Part shown: one piece after another, positions 37,891-45,769 of the stretch
Layout of the letters: every line of letters starts with the position of its first letter
How positions within the stretch are numbered: position 1 is the first letter of the stretch
NCBI GenBank assembly: GCA_025965315.1
Contig: JAOPXD010000021.1
Coordinates: 1-45,769 of the forward strand
Origin: Marmoricola sp.
GTDB taxonomy: Bacteria; Actinomycetota; Actinomycetes; Propionibacteriales; Nocardioidaceae
Length of the DNA stretch: 45,769 nt
Direction of reading: 5' to 3'
Made by a program: the position numbers and the translations under genes
Notes under the pieces: generated by a model
What the model saw: only the letters and a program-made list of their open reading frames with translations
Database searches by the model: none
What the model was told of the DNA's origin: nothing

Positions 37891-39038
37891 GCGCTGACGC
37901 CACCGCAGCCTTCACCGCGGCGGTCGCCGAGGCCGAGGCGATGATCAGGAACCCCCCGTTCCCGATCAACGACCAGGACCTCGCCGAGGGGTTGGACTAC
38001 CTCGCCGGCAGCATCCGGTCCTCGCTGCAGATGGCCTTCGACTACGACCTGACCCACCCGGTGCTGATCAACCCGACCCACCAGTACGCGCGCCAGGGGC
38101 TCGACAACCCGGACGCGATCTACTTCAACGCCTACCTCGACGAGGGTGCGACGTACGAGGTCTCCGGGGTCCGCGGTACCGCGGCTGACCTCTCGTTCCA
38201 GATCATGGACGGCAACTACTCCGCCGACGGCGCCCCCAGCACGGTCGCCGCGTTCGACGACCGTGAGCTCGACGTCAGCGCCGACGGTTCGTTCTCCTGG
38301 ACCTTCGGCCCCGAGCTGGGGCTCAAGAAGGGCGCGACCCTGATCGTCCGCGAGGTCTTCAGCGACTGGAGCACCGAGACCCGCGGCACGATCAGGCTCC
38401 AGCGTCTCGACACCGCCGGCGTGCCCCGCGGCCCCTTCGAGGTGGACAGGATCACCAAGAAGTACGGCGTCGCCGCCAAGATGCTCACCGGCAAGATCAA
38501 GACCTGGTTCTCGTTCCCGGAGTGGTTCACCTACAAGGAGCCGGTCAACACCCTGACCGTCCCGAAGTCGACGCCGGGCGGGCTGGCCAGCCAGTTCTCC
38601 TCGCTCGGCCACTACGACCTGACCGACGACCAGGCCCTGGTCGTCACCGTCCCGGTCGCCGACTGCGCCTACCAGGCGATCCAGATCGGCTCCCGCTGGT
38701 ACGTGTCGACCGACTACGAGCACTACCAGACCTCGCTGACCGCGGCCCAGTCGCAGGCCGATCCGGACGGCAAGTTCCGCTACGTGATCAGCCAGCGCAA
38801 CCCCGGCATCGCGAACTGGCTGGACCTGACCAACCACCCGCAGGGCGTGATGATGCTGCGCTGGCAGCGGCTGGAGCACGACCTGACCGCGGACGACGGC
38901 CCCCAGGTCGAGCTGGTCGCGTTCGCCGACGTACCGAACCACCTGCCTCACTACGCGACCAACCAGGTCACGCCCGAGCAGTACTCCACCCGAATCGCCG
39001 ACCGCCAGGTCGGCATTGCCCGAAGGATGATCTCTTGA
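37887..39038 (+). CDS. DUF1214-like conserved protein, Rv3531c type
   Basis: A 383-residue soluble protein with no signal peptide. It has features of DUF1214 proteins in sterol-type gene clusters: an early FPINDQDLAEGLDYL, FDYDLTHPVLINPTHQYARQ, an IMDGNYSADG segment, and near the end ISQRNPGIANWLDLTNHP with MLRWQRL. By length and context it matches, from memory, Rv3531c of M. tuberculosis. No catalytic motif is known to me. GTG 37887 overlaps the LLM stop as GTGA, and its own stop overlaps the next TTG by four bases, so the three genes are tightly coupled. Confidence 0.72.
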   Translation: MSADATAAFTAAVAEAEAMIRNPPFPINDQDLAEGLDYLAGSIRSSLQMAFDYDLTHPVLINPTHQYARQGLDNPDAIYFNAYLDEGATYEVSGVRGTAADLSFQIMDGNYSADGAPSTVAAFDDRELDVSADGSFSWTFGPELGLKKGATLIVREVFSDWSTETRGTIRLQRLDTAGVPRGPFEVDRITKKYGVAAKMLTGKIKTWFSFPEWFTYKEPVNTLTVPKSTPGGLASQFSSLGHYDLTDDQALVVTVPVADCAYQAIQIGSRWYVSTDYEHYQTSLTAAQSQADPDGKFRYVISQRNPGIANWLDLTNHPQGVMMLRWQRLEHDLTADDGPQVELVAFADVPNHLPHYATNQVTPEQYSTRIADRQVGIARRMIS

Positions 39039-39877
39039 GCACCGAGCTCGGCTACGCAGAAGCGCACGACACCTCGATCGAGGACCGCTACCAGCCCGCC
39101 CAGGTGCTGGCCGGGAAGGTCATCGTCATCTCCGGCATCGGCCCGGGCCTCGGCCTGTCGCTCGCCGTCGAAGCCGCCAAGATGGGCGCCGACCTGGTGA
39201 TCGCCAGCCGGACCGCGTCCCGCCTCGCCGAGGTCGCCGCGATCGTCGAGGGCCTCGGCCGCAAGGTCGTCCAGGTCGTCACGGACGTGACCGACGAGGA
39301 CTCCCGGGTCAACCTCCGCGACAAGGCCGTCGAGGCCTTCGGCCGCATCGACTGCGTGATCAACAACGCGTTCGCGATCCCGCCGATGGACCCGATCACC
39401 CAGATCAAGATCTCTGCCCTGGCGAAGGTCAACGAGACGAACGTGTTCGCGCCGCTGCGGCTCTCGGCGCTGTTCGCCGACGCGCTGTCTGAGTCCAAGG
39501 GCTCGGTGATCATGCTCAACTCCTGCGTCTCGTTCTCCAGCCAGCCCGAGTACGCCGGTTACAAGCTGTCCAAGGGCACCCTCGAGCACCTCGCCTCCTC
39601 GCTGGCCACCGAGCTCGGCCCGCGCGGCATCCGGGTGAACAGCGTCGCGCCGTCGTACATCTACGAGGACGTGAACCGCGGCTACTTCGACTTCCTCGGA
39701 GCGGTCGAGAACAAGACCCACGACGAGGTGTACGCCGAGAAGGCCGCCCCGACCGACCTGAAGCGGCTCGCGTCGTCCGAAGAGGTCGCCCGTGCCACCC
39801 TGTTCCTGGCCAGCGATCTGGCCTCCGCCGTCACCGGTCAGATGCTGACCGTCGACTGCGGCGAATTCCACGACTGA
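39035..39877 (+). CDS. Short-chain dehydrogenase/reductase, Rv3530c type
   Basis: A 280-residue SDR with a non-standard cofactor loop: SGIGPGLGLSLA (residues 33-44) in place of TGxxxGIG. It then has IASRTASRLAEV, the catalytic Ser in LNSCVSF, and Tyr176-Lys180 in YKLSK (a second Tyr173 lies in YAGYK). The C-terminal DCGEFHD is short. The frame is open upstream through the DUF1214 gene, but TTG 39035 is chosen because it overlaps the previous stop (TTGA) and follows a GAAGGA ribosome site. It probably acts on a hydroxyl or keto group of the pathway substrate. Confidence 0.83.
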   Translation: MSTELGYAEAHDTSIEDRYQPAQVLAGKVIVISGIGPGLGLSLAVEAAKMGADLVIASRTASRLAEVAAIVEGLGRKVVQVVTDVTDEDSRVNLRDKAVEAFGRIDCVINNAFAIPPMDPITQIKISALAKVNETNVFAPLRLSALFADALSESKGSVIMLNSCVSFSSQPEYAGYKLSKGTLEHLASSLATELGPRGIRVNSVAPSYIYEDVNRGYFDFLGAVENKTHDEVYAEKAAPTDLKRLASSEEVARATLFLASDLASAVTGQMLTVDCGEFHD

Positions 39878-39908
39878 ACCTCGACTGCGCTCGATCACCG
39901 GAGAAGAC

Positions 39909-41066
39909 ATGTCTGACAACGTGATGACACGCGAGCGCCCGGACGTCGGTAGCTACGAGGACATCGTGGAGGCCGCCGTCCGGACCACGGGCATGTCCGA
40001 CTTCGGAGGAACGCTCCACGAGGAGGGCCTCCGGGTCCTCACCGATGACCTGGCGTCGCCGGAGGCCGGCCTGACCCCGCGCGGCAACTACTTCCACCGC
40101 TCCGAGGTGAAGAGCGCGCTGGTCGGCGTCCTGCTGACCCAGGCGCAGTTCACCGCCCACCCCGAGCACGCCGACGTGAAGATCGAGCGGCCCATCTTCC
40201 TGATGGGCCTGCCGCGGACCGGGACGACGATCCTGCACCGGCTGCTGCACGCGGATCCGGTCTCCCAGGGCCTGGAGATGTGGCTGACCCAGTACCCGCA
40301 GCCGCGCCCGCCGCGGGAGACCTGGGAGTCGGACCCGATCTTCAACGCGATGCAGCAGGCGTTCACCGCGCACCACACCGAGTCGCCGGAGTTCATGGGG
40401 ATCCACTACATGGATGCGACCACGGTCGAGGAGTGCTGGCGGCTGCTGCGCCAGACCGGCAAGTCGAACTCGTACGAGTCGCTGGCGAACCTGCCGCGCT
40501 ACTCGCAGTGGTTGGCCGGCCAGGACTGGACCGATGCGTACGCCCGGCACAAGCAGAACCTCCAGCTGCTCGGTCTCAACGACACCGAGAAGCGCTGGGT
40601 GCTCAAGAACCCCTCGCACATGAGCGGGCTCGACGCGCTGATGACGGTGTACCCGGACGCGCTGATCGTCTACACCCACCGCGAACCGATCACCTGCATC
40701 GCGTCCTCGTGCTCGCTGTCGGCCGAGACCACGGTCGGACAGTCCGACACCTACGTCGGCGGCGTCATCGGGCACACCCAGCTCGACCTGTGGTCGCGGG
40801 CCTTCCACACGTTCCACGACGCCCGCGGCAAGTACGACCAGGACCAGTTCATCGACATCGCGTTCGGCGACCTGGTCAAGGACCAGGTCGGCACCGCCCG
40901 GCGGGTCTACGAGAAGTTCGGGCTCGACTGGACGCCGGCGACCGAGGCGGCCGTCACCGAGATCGACCGCGAGGCCAAGGAGGGCAAGGCTGCGCCGAAG
41001 CACTCCTACGAGCTCAAGGACTACGGGCTGAGCGAGAAGCAGGTCCTGGACGCCTTCGACCGCTGA
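39909..41066 (+). CDS. Sulfotransferase family protein, Rv3529c type
   Basis: A 385-residue soluble enzyme of the Sulfotransfer_3 group, expected to use PAPS to sulfate an alcohol or amine. The 5'-phosphosulfate loop RPIFLMGLPRTGTTILHRLL (residues 94-113) is well formed. KRWVLKNPSHM and IVYTHREPITCIASSCSL, the likely 3'-phosphate-binding region, follow. ATG 39909 has a GGAGAAG ribosome site and lies 31 bases after the SDR stop. From memory, Rv3529c (384 residues) is the closest known counterpart. Which metabolite is sulfated is not known. Confidence 0.82.
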   Translation: MSDNVMTRERPDVGSYEDIVEAAVRTTGMSDFGGTLHEEGLRVLTDDLASPEAGLTPRGNYFHRSEVKSALVGVLLTQAQFTAHPEHADVKIERPIFLMGLPRTGTTILHRLLHADPVSQGLEMWLTQYPQPRPPRETWESDPIFNAMQQAFTAHHTESPEFMGIHYMDATTVEECWRLLRQTGKSNSYESLANLPRYSQWLAGQDWTDAYARHKQNLQLLGLNDTEKRWVLKNPSHMSGLDALMTVYPDALIVYTHREPITCIASSCSLSAETTVGQSDTYVGGVIGHTQLDLWSRAFHTFHDARGKYDQDQFIDIAFGDLVKDQVGTARRVYEKFGLDWTPATEAAVTEIDREAKEGKAAPKHSYELKDYGLSEKQVLDAFDR

Positions 41067-41205
41067 CCCGGGTACCCACCGACCACCCACCGACTCCACC
41101 GAGATGACGTCGCTCGTACGGGCGCTCGACCAGACTCCGGGCACGGGCCGCGTGTACGCGTGCGCCTCGGGGGCTGGAAGCACGCGAACGTCGAGAGGTC
41201 CGACC

Positions 41206-44200
41206 ATGTTCATGCGCCGCGCGGGGCACACCATTCTGATCGTCGCGATGACTACGACCCTGACCGCCTTCGTCCAGGGGGTGCCGCAGTCGGCGCACGC
41301 CGACCCCGACCCGACCGTCCTGGTCGACGCGCCTCCGGTCCCCGGCAGCTCGAGCAGCATCAACTTCCAGGTCAGCTCGATCGCCGGCGTGCCGACGGTC
41401 ATCAACCCGGGCGGCACCGTCCCGGTGAAGTCGCTCTGCGTCACCGTGCCCGCCTCCGACGGCTCGGTCGACTGCGTCGGCTCCTCGGACAAGGTGGTCA
41501 ACGAGGCCGACGTGGCCCCGGTCGACATCAAGGGCTACGCCAGCAAGCCGCAGGGCCTGCCCGGCGGATCGATGAGCTGGATCCTCGACGAGGCTTCCTC
41601 CGCCGTGGCGATCCTGCACGGCGTCAAGAACGACGACCTGGTCACCACCTTCGCACGACCGGAGATCCGGAGCTACGTCAGCGCGCGCCTGCTGAGCATC
41701 TTGAACAAGAAGCTCTACGGGAAACCCCTGACCGACGAGGAGCAGAGCGCCTACGACGCCCTCGAAGCGATCTACAAGCAGCGCCAGGTCGAGCAGGCCA
41801 CCTGGGCCCTCGACGAGTACAACGACTGGTCGGCGGACCCGTGCGCCTACGTGCCGCCCGCGCCGCCGGTCAACAGCGGCCTGCCGGCGGTCCCGAACGA
41901 CGTGCGCACGTCCAGCAAGTGCAGCAAGATCGCTGCGCTGACCCAGCAGTACAAGTTCACCAACGACACCCCGCCGGCCGAGGTCTTCGATGCCTGGGCC
42001 GCGTACCGGCACCCGACGCCGTCGCTGGTGCACTCGAACGATCCTGAGTTCCGACAGATGGCCTCTGCCACCATCGCAGCGATCGTGGCATCCGTCGGGG
42101 CGACGTTGGCGCTCGGAGCGGTGCTCGCCTATGCCGTCACGACGGTCACCAGCGCGGTCGCGCTCGCCACCAACTTCGCTGCAGCCCTGAGCGCGGTCTC
42201 CGGGACCGCTGTCGCTGCGAACTCGGCCTTCGGGACCGTTCTCCCCGCCATCGGCGTCTTCGCGTCCGCGGTCGCCGGTGCGGTGACCGCCGTCCTGGCG
42301 GGCGTCGCCATCGGCGCCATCGGCGTCTACAAGCTCGTCGAGGACATGAAGCCCGGTCAGCAGCTCAACGAGCGGGTCACTGACGCGGCGAAGCAGACCG
42401 ACGCTCTCGGGATCACCAGCCGGATGGCCGACTACGCGGGACTGGACATGGACACGCTCCAGGAACCGGCCGGCGAGACCCCTGCCGCGATCCACGACCC
42501 GAGCTTCTACTCCCAGCTGGTCGCGGAGTCGAACGAGTGGCAGATCTTCACCGACGACGGAAACCTGATCCCGGACCCGACCACGATGACCGCGTCCCAG
42601 GAAGCCCAGATGGTGCCGACCGCCAGTGACTACAAGTTCCTGGACAACGGCACCCCGGTGACGAACGACTACGTGCAGCTCATGCTTCCCGACGGGGCCG
42701 TCGGCCGGAACGGAACGCCGATCGCCGGCTACCGGATCCGGATCAGTCGCGGCTGGCTGATGGTCGCTGAGGTCACGACCTCCGGCAGCAAGCTCGTGGT
42801 CGGCAACTACGTGCCCCAGCTGAGCGTCAAGTACATCGACCCGTCAGGCAACCAGGCCCAGATGTCGTTGCTCAACCACGCCACGCCGGGATCGGACCCG
42901 AGGATCGACTTCGCGCTGAACACCTTGCAGAGCGACGGCACGATGAAGTCGACCATCTCGCCTTCCTGGTCGTTCAAGCAGAACGTCAGCCAGAACCAGA
43001 CGGTCACCCTGCAGACCACCCAGCCTGCGCTGCCGACGATCAACGTGGTCCGCACCGCGTTCGGCGACATGGGCGCGGACCACCTCATGACCCTGGCTGC
43101 GAACGCCTCGACGGACACACCGACCCAGGGCACGACGACGACCTGGACGCTGCAGCGCCTGAACGACGACGGCACCGTTGCCGAGACGATCACGACCCCG
43201 GACGACTCCCCCGCGTTCCAGCGACGCTTCGACGAGCCGGGCCGGTACCGCGCCCTGGTCACGGTCGCCGGGACCCGTACGCCACCAGGCGGGGTCCCGA
43301 CCCCGTTCACCGCATCCGGCCGTGTCGAGTTCACCATCAACCAACCCGACCCCGAGGTGCTGCAGGCGCAGGTCCTCGACCACCCCGAGCTCCAGGGTGC
43401 GCGGTTGCTGGACCTGAACCTGTCCCAGAACACCAAGTCGGACACCTTCAAGGTCGACGTCGACTGGGCCAACGACGGGACCGACGCCCCCGTGACCAAG
43501 CACTACACCGTCCAGTGCGTCGACACCGGTAACGACACCTGCAACACCGGCACCCTGGTGACACCCGCCGATGCCCCCACCAACCCGCAGTGGTCGGAGT
43601 CGCCGACGTTCACGCCACCGGTCGGTCAGAACTACCTGCCGTTCGTGAACGTGACCATCACCAACAGCTACGGACAGGTGATCAAGCGGGTCTTCCCGAT
43701 CACGCCGAACGGCACCGCCCGGCCGACCTACGACAACGACCACCCCTCGGCCACCGTCGTGGCTGGCACCGACAACACGGTCGACGTCGTACAGATCCAC
43801 CCGGCCACCGCGCTGGCCGACCAGACCCTCACGATCCAGCCGTACATCGGTCAGATCATCGACCAGCTCCCGTCGGGCCTGCGACCCGACATCGAGAAGA
43901 AGCCCGACGGCACCTGGTGGCTGCAGATCAAGGGCAACCCGTCGGCCGACTCGATCGGGTCGAGCACCTTCTACTTCCCCTTCGAGCAGAACGCCGACTC
44001 CAACGGGTTCGGCCCACCGCCGGCGCTGGTCAACCTCGAGGTCAAGGCCGCCCAGGCTCCCGGCTACCGCGCGATCCTGCGCGGGGTGCCGGCCGCGTTC
44101 GCCGACCGGTTCTACCGCAACACCTACCCGAACTACGACGTCCAGGTCGCCCAGGTCCTCGACAGCGGCCAAACCGCCTTCGCGCCGTACACCGGCACCG

Positions 44201-44928
44201 TGATGTGCAAGCTGGTCGCCGGCCCGGCGACGCTGTTCGACAAGCCGTGCGCCCAGGACAAGCCGTTCCCCTGGCCGACCCAGAAGGTCAGCGACACCTT
44301 CCAGGCCACCGTCTACCTCCAGTCCAGCACCCAGGAGGTCTCCGCCGACGGCCCGTACGAGGTGACCTCGATCAGTACCCGGTTCCTCGACCCCCAGGTC
44401 AGCACCACCGCACCCTCCTCGCCGGCGGCGCTGACCCAGAAGTTCACGCTCAAGCTGATGGACCCGACACAGATCCTCAACCCCTTCGTCGGGTACACGG
44501 TCACCTGCTCCCAGGACGGCAGGGCCTACGCACCGTGCTTCGCCGACGGGACCCAGACCCTGTACCGGACCCCGGGCTCGCACACGCTCGACGTGAAGGT
44601 CGTCAAGGCCGCTCCCGCCGCAGCCACCACGACCGTGAAATTCCTCTGGTCGGTAGCGACCCCTGCCCGGACACTCGGGCTCAGCGTCCCCACGACCGGG
44701 AAGAAGCTCGGCACCAACATCACCATCTCCGGCTCACAACTACTCCCCGGAGAGTCCTACACCGTCACCATCGGCGGGATCAAAGTAGCCACCGGAAAGG
44801 CCACCAACGCCGGCACCTTCAGCCGTTCGGTCAAGATCCCGAAGCGGCTCAAGGTCATGAAGCACGCGGTGCGGCTGACCGGGGCGAACACCCACCGGTC
44901 TGCGGTGCGTTCGCTCCGCGTCACGTAG
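41206..44928 (+). CDS. Large secreted protein (1240 residues) with hydrophobic core, family unknown
   Basis: A signal peptide (about residues 1-32, ending in SAHA) precedes a mature region. An N-terminal mixed region of about 250 residues is followed by a roughly 93-residue Ala/Val/Thr/Gly-rich stretch (286-378, for example VGATLALGAVLAYAVTTVTSA) that could form three membrane helices or hairpins. After a linker come several beta-rich segments to the end, the last resembling a bacterial Ig-like domain with LGTNITISGSQLLPGES. There is no LPxTG-like sorting signal at the C-terminus, so it is probably released or membrane-inserted. ATG 41206 is preferred over 41104 because of the signal peptide and GAGAGG ribosome site. 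It follows the sulfotransferase. Confidence 0.75.
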   Translation: MFMRRAGHTILIVAMTTTLTAFVQGVPQSAHADPDPTVLVDAPPVPGSSSSINFQVSSIAGVPTVINPGGTVPVKSLCVTVPASDGSVDCVGSSDKVVNEADVAPVDIKGYASKPQGLPGGSMSWILDEASSAVAILHGVKNDDLVTTFARPEIRSYVSARLLSILNKKLYGKPLTDEEQSAYDALEAIYKQRQVEQATWALDEYNDWSADPCAYVPPAPPVNSGLPAVPNDVRTSSKCSKIAALTQQYKFTNDTPPAEVFDAWAAYRHPTPSLVHSNDPEFRQMASATIAAIVASVGATLALGAVLAYAVTTVTSAVALATNFAAALSAVSGTAVAANSAFGTVLPAIGVFASAVAGAVTAVLAGVAIGAIGVYKLVEDMKPGQQLNERVTDAAKQTDALGITSRMADYAGLDMDTLQEPAGETPAAIHDPSFYSQLVAESNEWQIFTDDGNLIPDPTTMTASQEAQMVPTASDYKFLDNGTPVTNDYVQLMLPDGAVGRNGTPIAGYRIRISRGWLMVAEVTTSGSKLVVGNYVPQLSVKYIDPSGNQAQMSLLNHATPGSDPRIDFALNTLQSDGTMKSTISPSWSFKQNVSQNQTVTLQTTQPALPTINVVRTAFGDMGADHLMTLAANASTDTPTQGTTTTWTLQRLNDDGTVAETITTPDDSPAFQRRFDEPGRYRALVTVAGTRTPPGGVPTPFTASGRVEFTINQPDPEVLQAQVLDHPELQGARLLDLNLSQNTKSDTFKVDVDWANDGTDAPVTKHYTVQCVDTGNDTCNTGTLVTPADAPTNPQWSESPTFTPPVGQNYLPFVNVTITNSYGQVIKRVFPITPNGTARPTYDNDHPSATVVAGTDNTVDVVQIHPATALADQTLTIQPYIGQIIDQLPSGLRPDIEKKPDGTWWLQIKGNPSADSIGSSTFYFPFEQNADSNGFGPPPALVNLEVKAAQAPGYRAILRGVPAAFADRFYRNTYPNYDVQVAQVLDSGQTAFAPYTGTVMCKLVAGPATLFDKPCAQDKPFPWPTQKVSDTFQATVYLQSSTQEVSADGPYEVTSISTRFLDPQVSTTAPSSPAALTQKFTLKLMDPTQILNPFVGYTVTCSQDGRAYAPCFADGTQTLYRTPGSHTLDVKVVKAAPAAATTTVKFLWSVATPARTLGLSVPTTGKKLGTNITISGSQLLPGESYTVTIGGIKVATGKATNAGTFSRSVKIPKRLKVMKHAVRLTGANTHRSAVRSLRVT

Positions 44929-45523
44929 GCGGTCGGTCTGCCTCGCGCCGCGTGCGCGCGAGGTAGACCGACCCCCGCGGGGAGAGCTCGTAGCCCACCG
45001 GGTGGCTGATCGTCAGGCCCATCCCCTTGAGCTTCCGGACGTCGATCTTGAACGGCGCCGTCTCGCGGCCCTCGAGCTCGGCGAGGTCGGGGGCACGACG
45101 CAGCGGGTGGTCGCGGATCAGCCCGAGGGTGCGCAGCGTCCAGGGACCGAAGCTGCTGGCCCTGTCGAGACGTTCGAGCTTCGTGTCGATCGCCGCGACG
45201 TCGGCGGGGGTGAGTTCGGCCTGCCCGCGCAGCGCGACCCGCGGATCCTCACCGGCGTACTCGAGCCCGATCCGGTACGTCGTCCAGTCGTCGTCGCCGG
45301 CCAGGCGCCGACGTACCGACTCCGGGTCCGGGTGGCCGGCACGGATCGCGTCCACCTTGGTGATCTTCTCCGGCATGACGGTGCGGACCGAGACGACCCG
45401 GATCACGCCGGCGACAGTCTTGAATTCCGAGCCCGGCTTCACGGCCTGCTTCTGCCAGCGCCGGAACGCCACGGACAGAGATCCGTCGGCGACACCGTGG
45501 GCGATCTTCGGGGGAAGCAGCAC
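44921..45523 (-). CDS. ASCH-domain-like protein
   Basis: A 200-residue cytoplasmic protein. The N-terminal part (VADGSLSVAFRRWQKQAVKPGS and a VIRVVSV strand, about residues 8-42) resembles ASCH domains, a beta-barrel fold found near RNA-modifying and RNA-binding proteins. The rest, with HPDPESVRRRLAG and GLEYAGEDPRVALRGQAELT, belongs to a family I do not recognise. GTG 45523 is chosen because the upstream part of the frame is low in coding character. Its last codons overlap those of the large secreted protein, and a long hairpin lies inside its 3' end. Confidence 0.55.
   Translation of the reverse strand: MLLPPKIAHGVADGSLSVAFRRWQKQAVKPGSEFKTVAGVIRVVSVRTVMPEKITKVDAIRAGHPDPESVRRRLAGDDDWTTYRIGLEYAGEDPRVALRGQAELTPADVAAIDTKLERLDRASSFGPWTLRTLGLIRDHPLRRAPDLAELEGRETAPFKIDVRKLKGMGLTISHPVGYELSPRGSVYLARTRREADRPPT
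44931..44973. terminator. Long hairpin at the end of the ASCH-like gene
   Basis: GGTCGGTCT (44931-44939) pairs with AGACCGACC (44965-44973) and CCTCGCGC (44941-44948) with GCGCGAGG (44956-44963), with one G-T wobble between them. The result is an 18-bp stem with a loop of seven bases, just past the stop of the large secreted protein. No U-tract follows. It is a probable terminator for that gene, and it lies in coding sequence on the other strand. Confidence 0.65.
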
Positions 45524-45572
45524 GACACCATGGTGCCCCGAGCCCCCGACTCGGCAGGCCGGAACTCCCAAC

Positions 45573-45769
45573 TCAGCGGTGGTGGCGGCGGCGGTACAGG
45601 GCGTAGCCGATACCCGCTGCAGCGAGACCGCCCGCGACAAGTCCCGGGGTGGCGCGCAGCTTGCGGTACTCGTCCGAGATCGTCGGCCACAGCGTCTGGT
45701 CGAGCAGCATCCCGGCGTGCTCCGGGGTGGCCTGCAGATCGGTGACCGGCACGGGTTCCCCGAAGGCGA
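45573..45769 (-). CDS. C-terminal end of an unidentified gene
   Basis: Only the last 64 or so codons are in the window. The visible protein reads through FGEPVPVTDLQATPEHAGM and LWPTISDEYRKLR. It ends with one hydrophobic helix (LVAGGLAAAGIGYALY) and a basic tail rich in Arg and His, which suggests a C-terminal membrane anchor. The body of the protein, and thus its function, lies beyond the window. The stop is about 50 bases upstream of the ASCH-like gene in the same direction. Confidence 0.5.
   Translation of the reverse strand, partial: AFGEPVPVTDLQATPEHAGMLLDQTLWPTISDEYRKLRATPGLVAGGLAAAGIGYALYRRRHHR

Overview
The window is about 45.8 kb of high-GC, gene-dense chromosome from an actinobacterium. 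A Nocardioidaceae-type organism (Nocardioides/Aeromicrobium relatives) fits best. The reasons are the purD-purB-purC-purS-purQ order, the HspR/HAIR heat-shock circuit, F420-type enzymes, a class E sortase, DUF3151 and DUF3592 proteins, and many genes with a TANNNT -10 box only 6-7 nt before the start codon (leaderless transcripts). The genus is an inference. I see no rRNA, tRNA, CRISPR array, insertion sequence or prophage. No gene-free stretch exceeds about 210 bases.

Layout. 1-6416 (minus) holds de novo purine genes purD, purB, purC, purS and purQ (cut by the window edge), interleaved with a DUF3592 membrane protein and an acyl-CoA ligase. 6427-9910 has a cytochrome P450, a purine-type phosphoribosyltransferase, a vapBC toxin-antitoxin pair with a clear operator, and a small heme catalase-like protein. 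9930-18230 is a housekeeping stretch: purA, a degenerate lipid-kinase-like protein, a chagasin-like secreted protein, DUF3151, an MFS pump, class II aldolase, a TrmH-type methyltransferase, a DedA protein and pyrE. 18266-24929 has a class E sortase, a PLP aminotransferase, a Pro-rich membrane protein, an epoxide-hydrolase-like enzyme and clpB. 25062-30168 has an MFS pump divergent from a MarR regulator, an SDR, and a DUF445/DUF4393 pair. 30240-34315 is the dnaK-grpE-dnaJ-hspR operon. HAIR operators lie before both dnaK and clpB, so the regulator and two of its targets are in one window.

34524-45769 is the accessory part. It has an aldo/keto reductase, an anchored surface protein, a frameshifted deazaflavin (F420)-type reductase and a SnoaL-like protein. 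Divergent from the last is a translationally coupled operon: LLM-type F420 oxidoreductase, DUF1214-like protein, SDR and sulfotransferase. A perfect match to the KstR consensus (TNNAACNNGTTNNA) sits in the divergent promoter. The DUF1214/SDR/sulfotransferase trio resembles, from memory, Rv3531c-Rv3530c-Rv3529c of the Mycobacterium tuberculosis cholesterol regulon. I regard this as the most interesting system here: a sterol-type cassette whose exact chemistry is not established. Next to it lies a 1240-residue secreted protein of unknown family with a 90-residue hydrophobic core, followed by an ASCH-like protein and the 3' end of a last gene.

How the genes work together. The purine genes supply IMP and AMP, with purA and a salvage-type phosphoribosyltransferase nearby and pyrE for pyrimidines. 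HspR links DnaK/GrpE/DnaJ with ClpB disaggregase. Most of the rest are single genes with their own short leaderless promoters, packed tail to tail.
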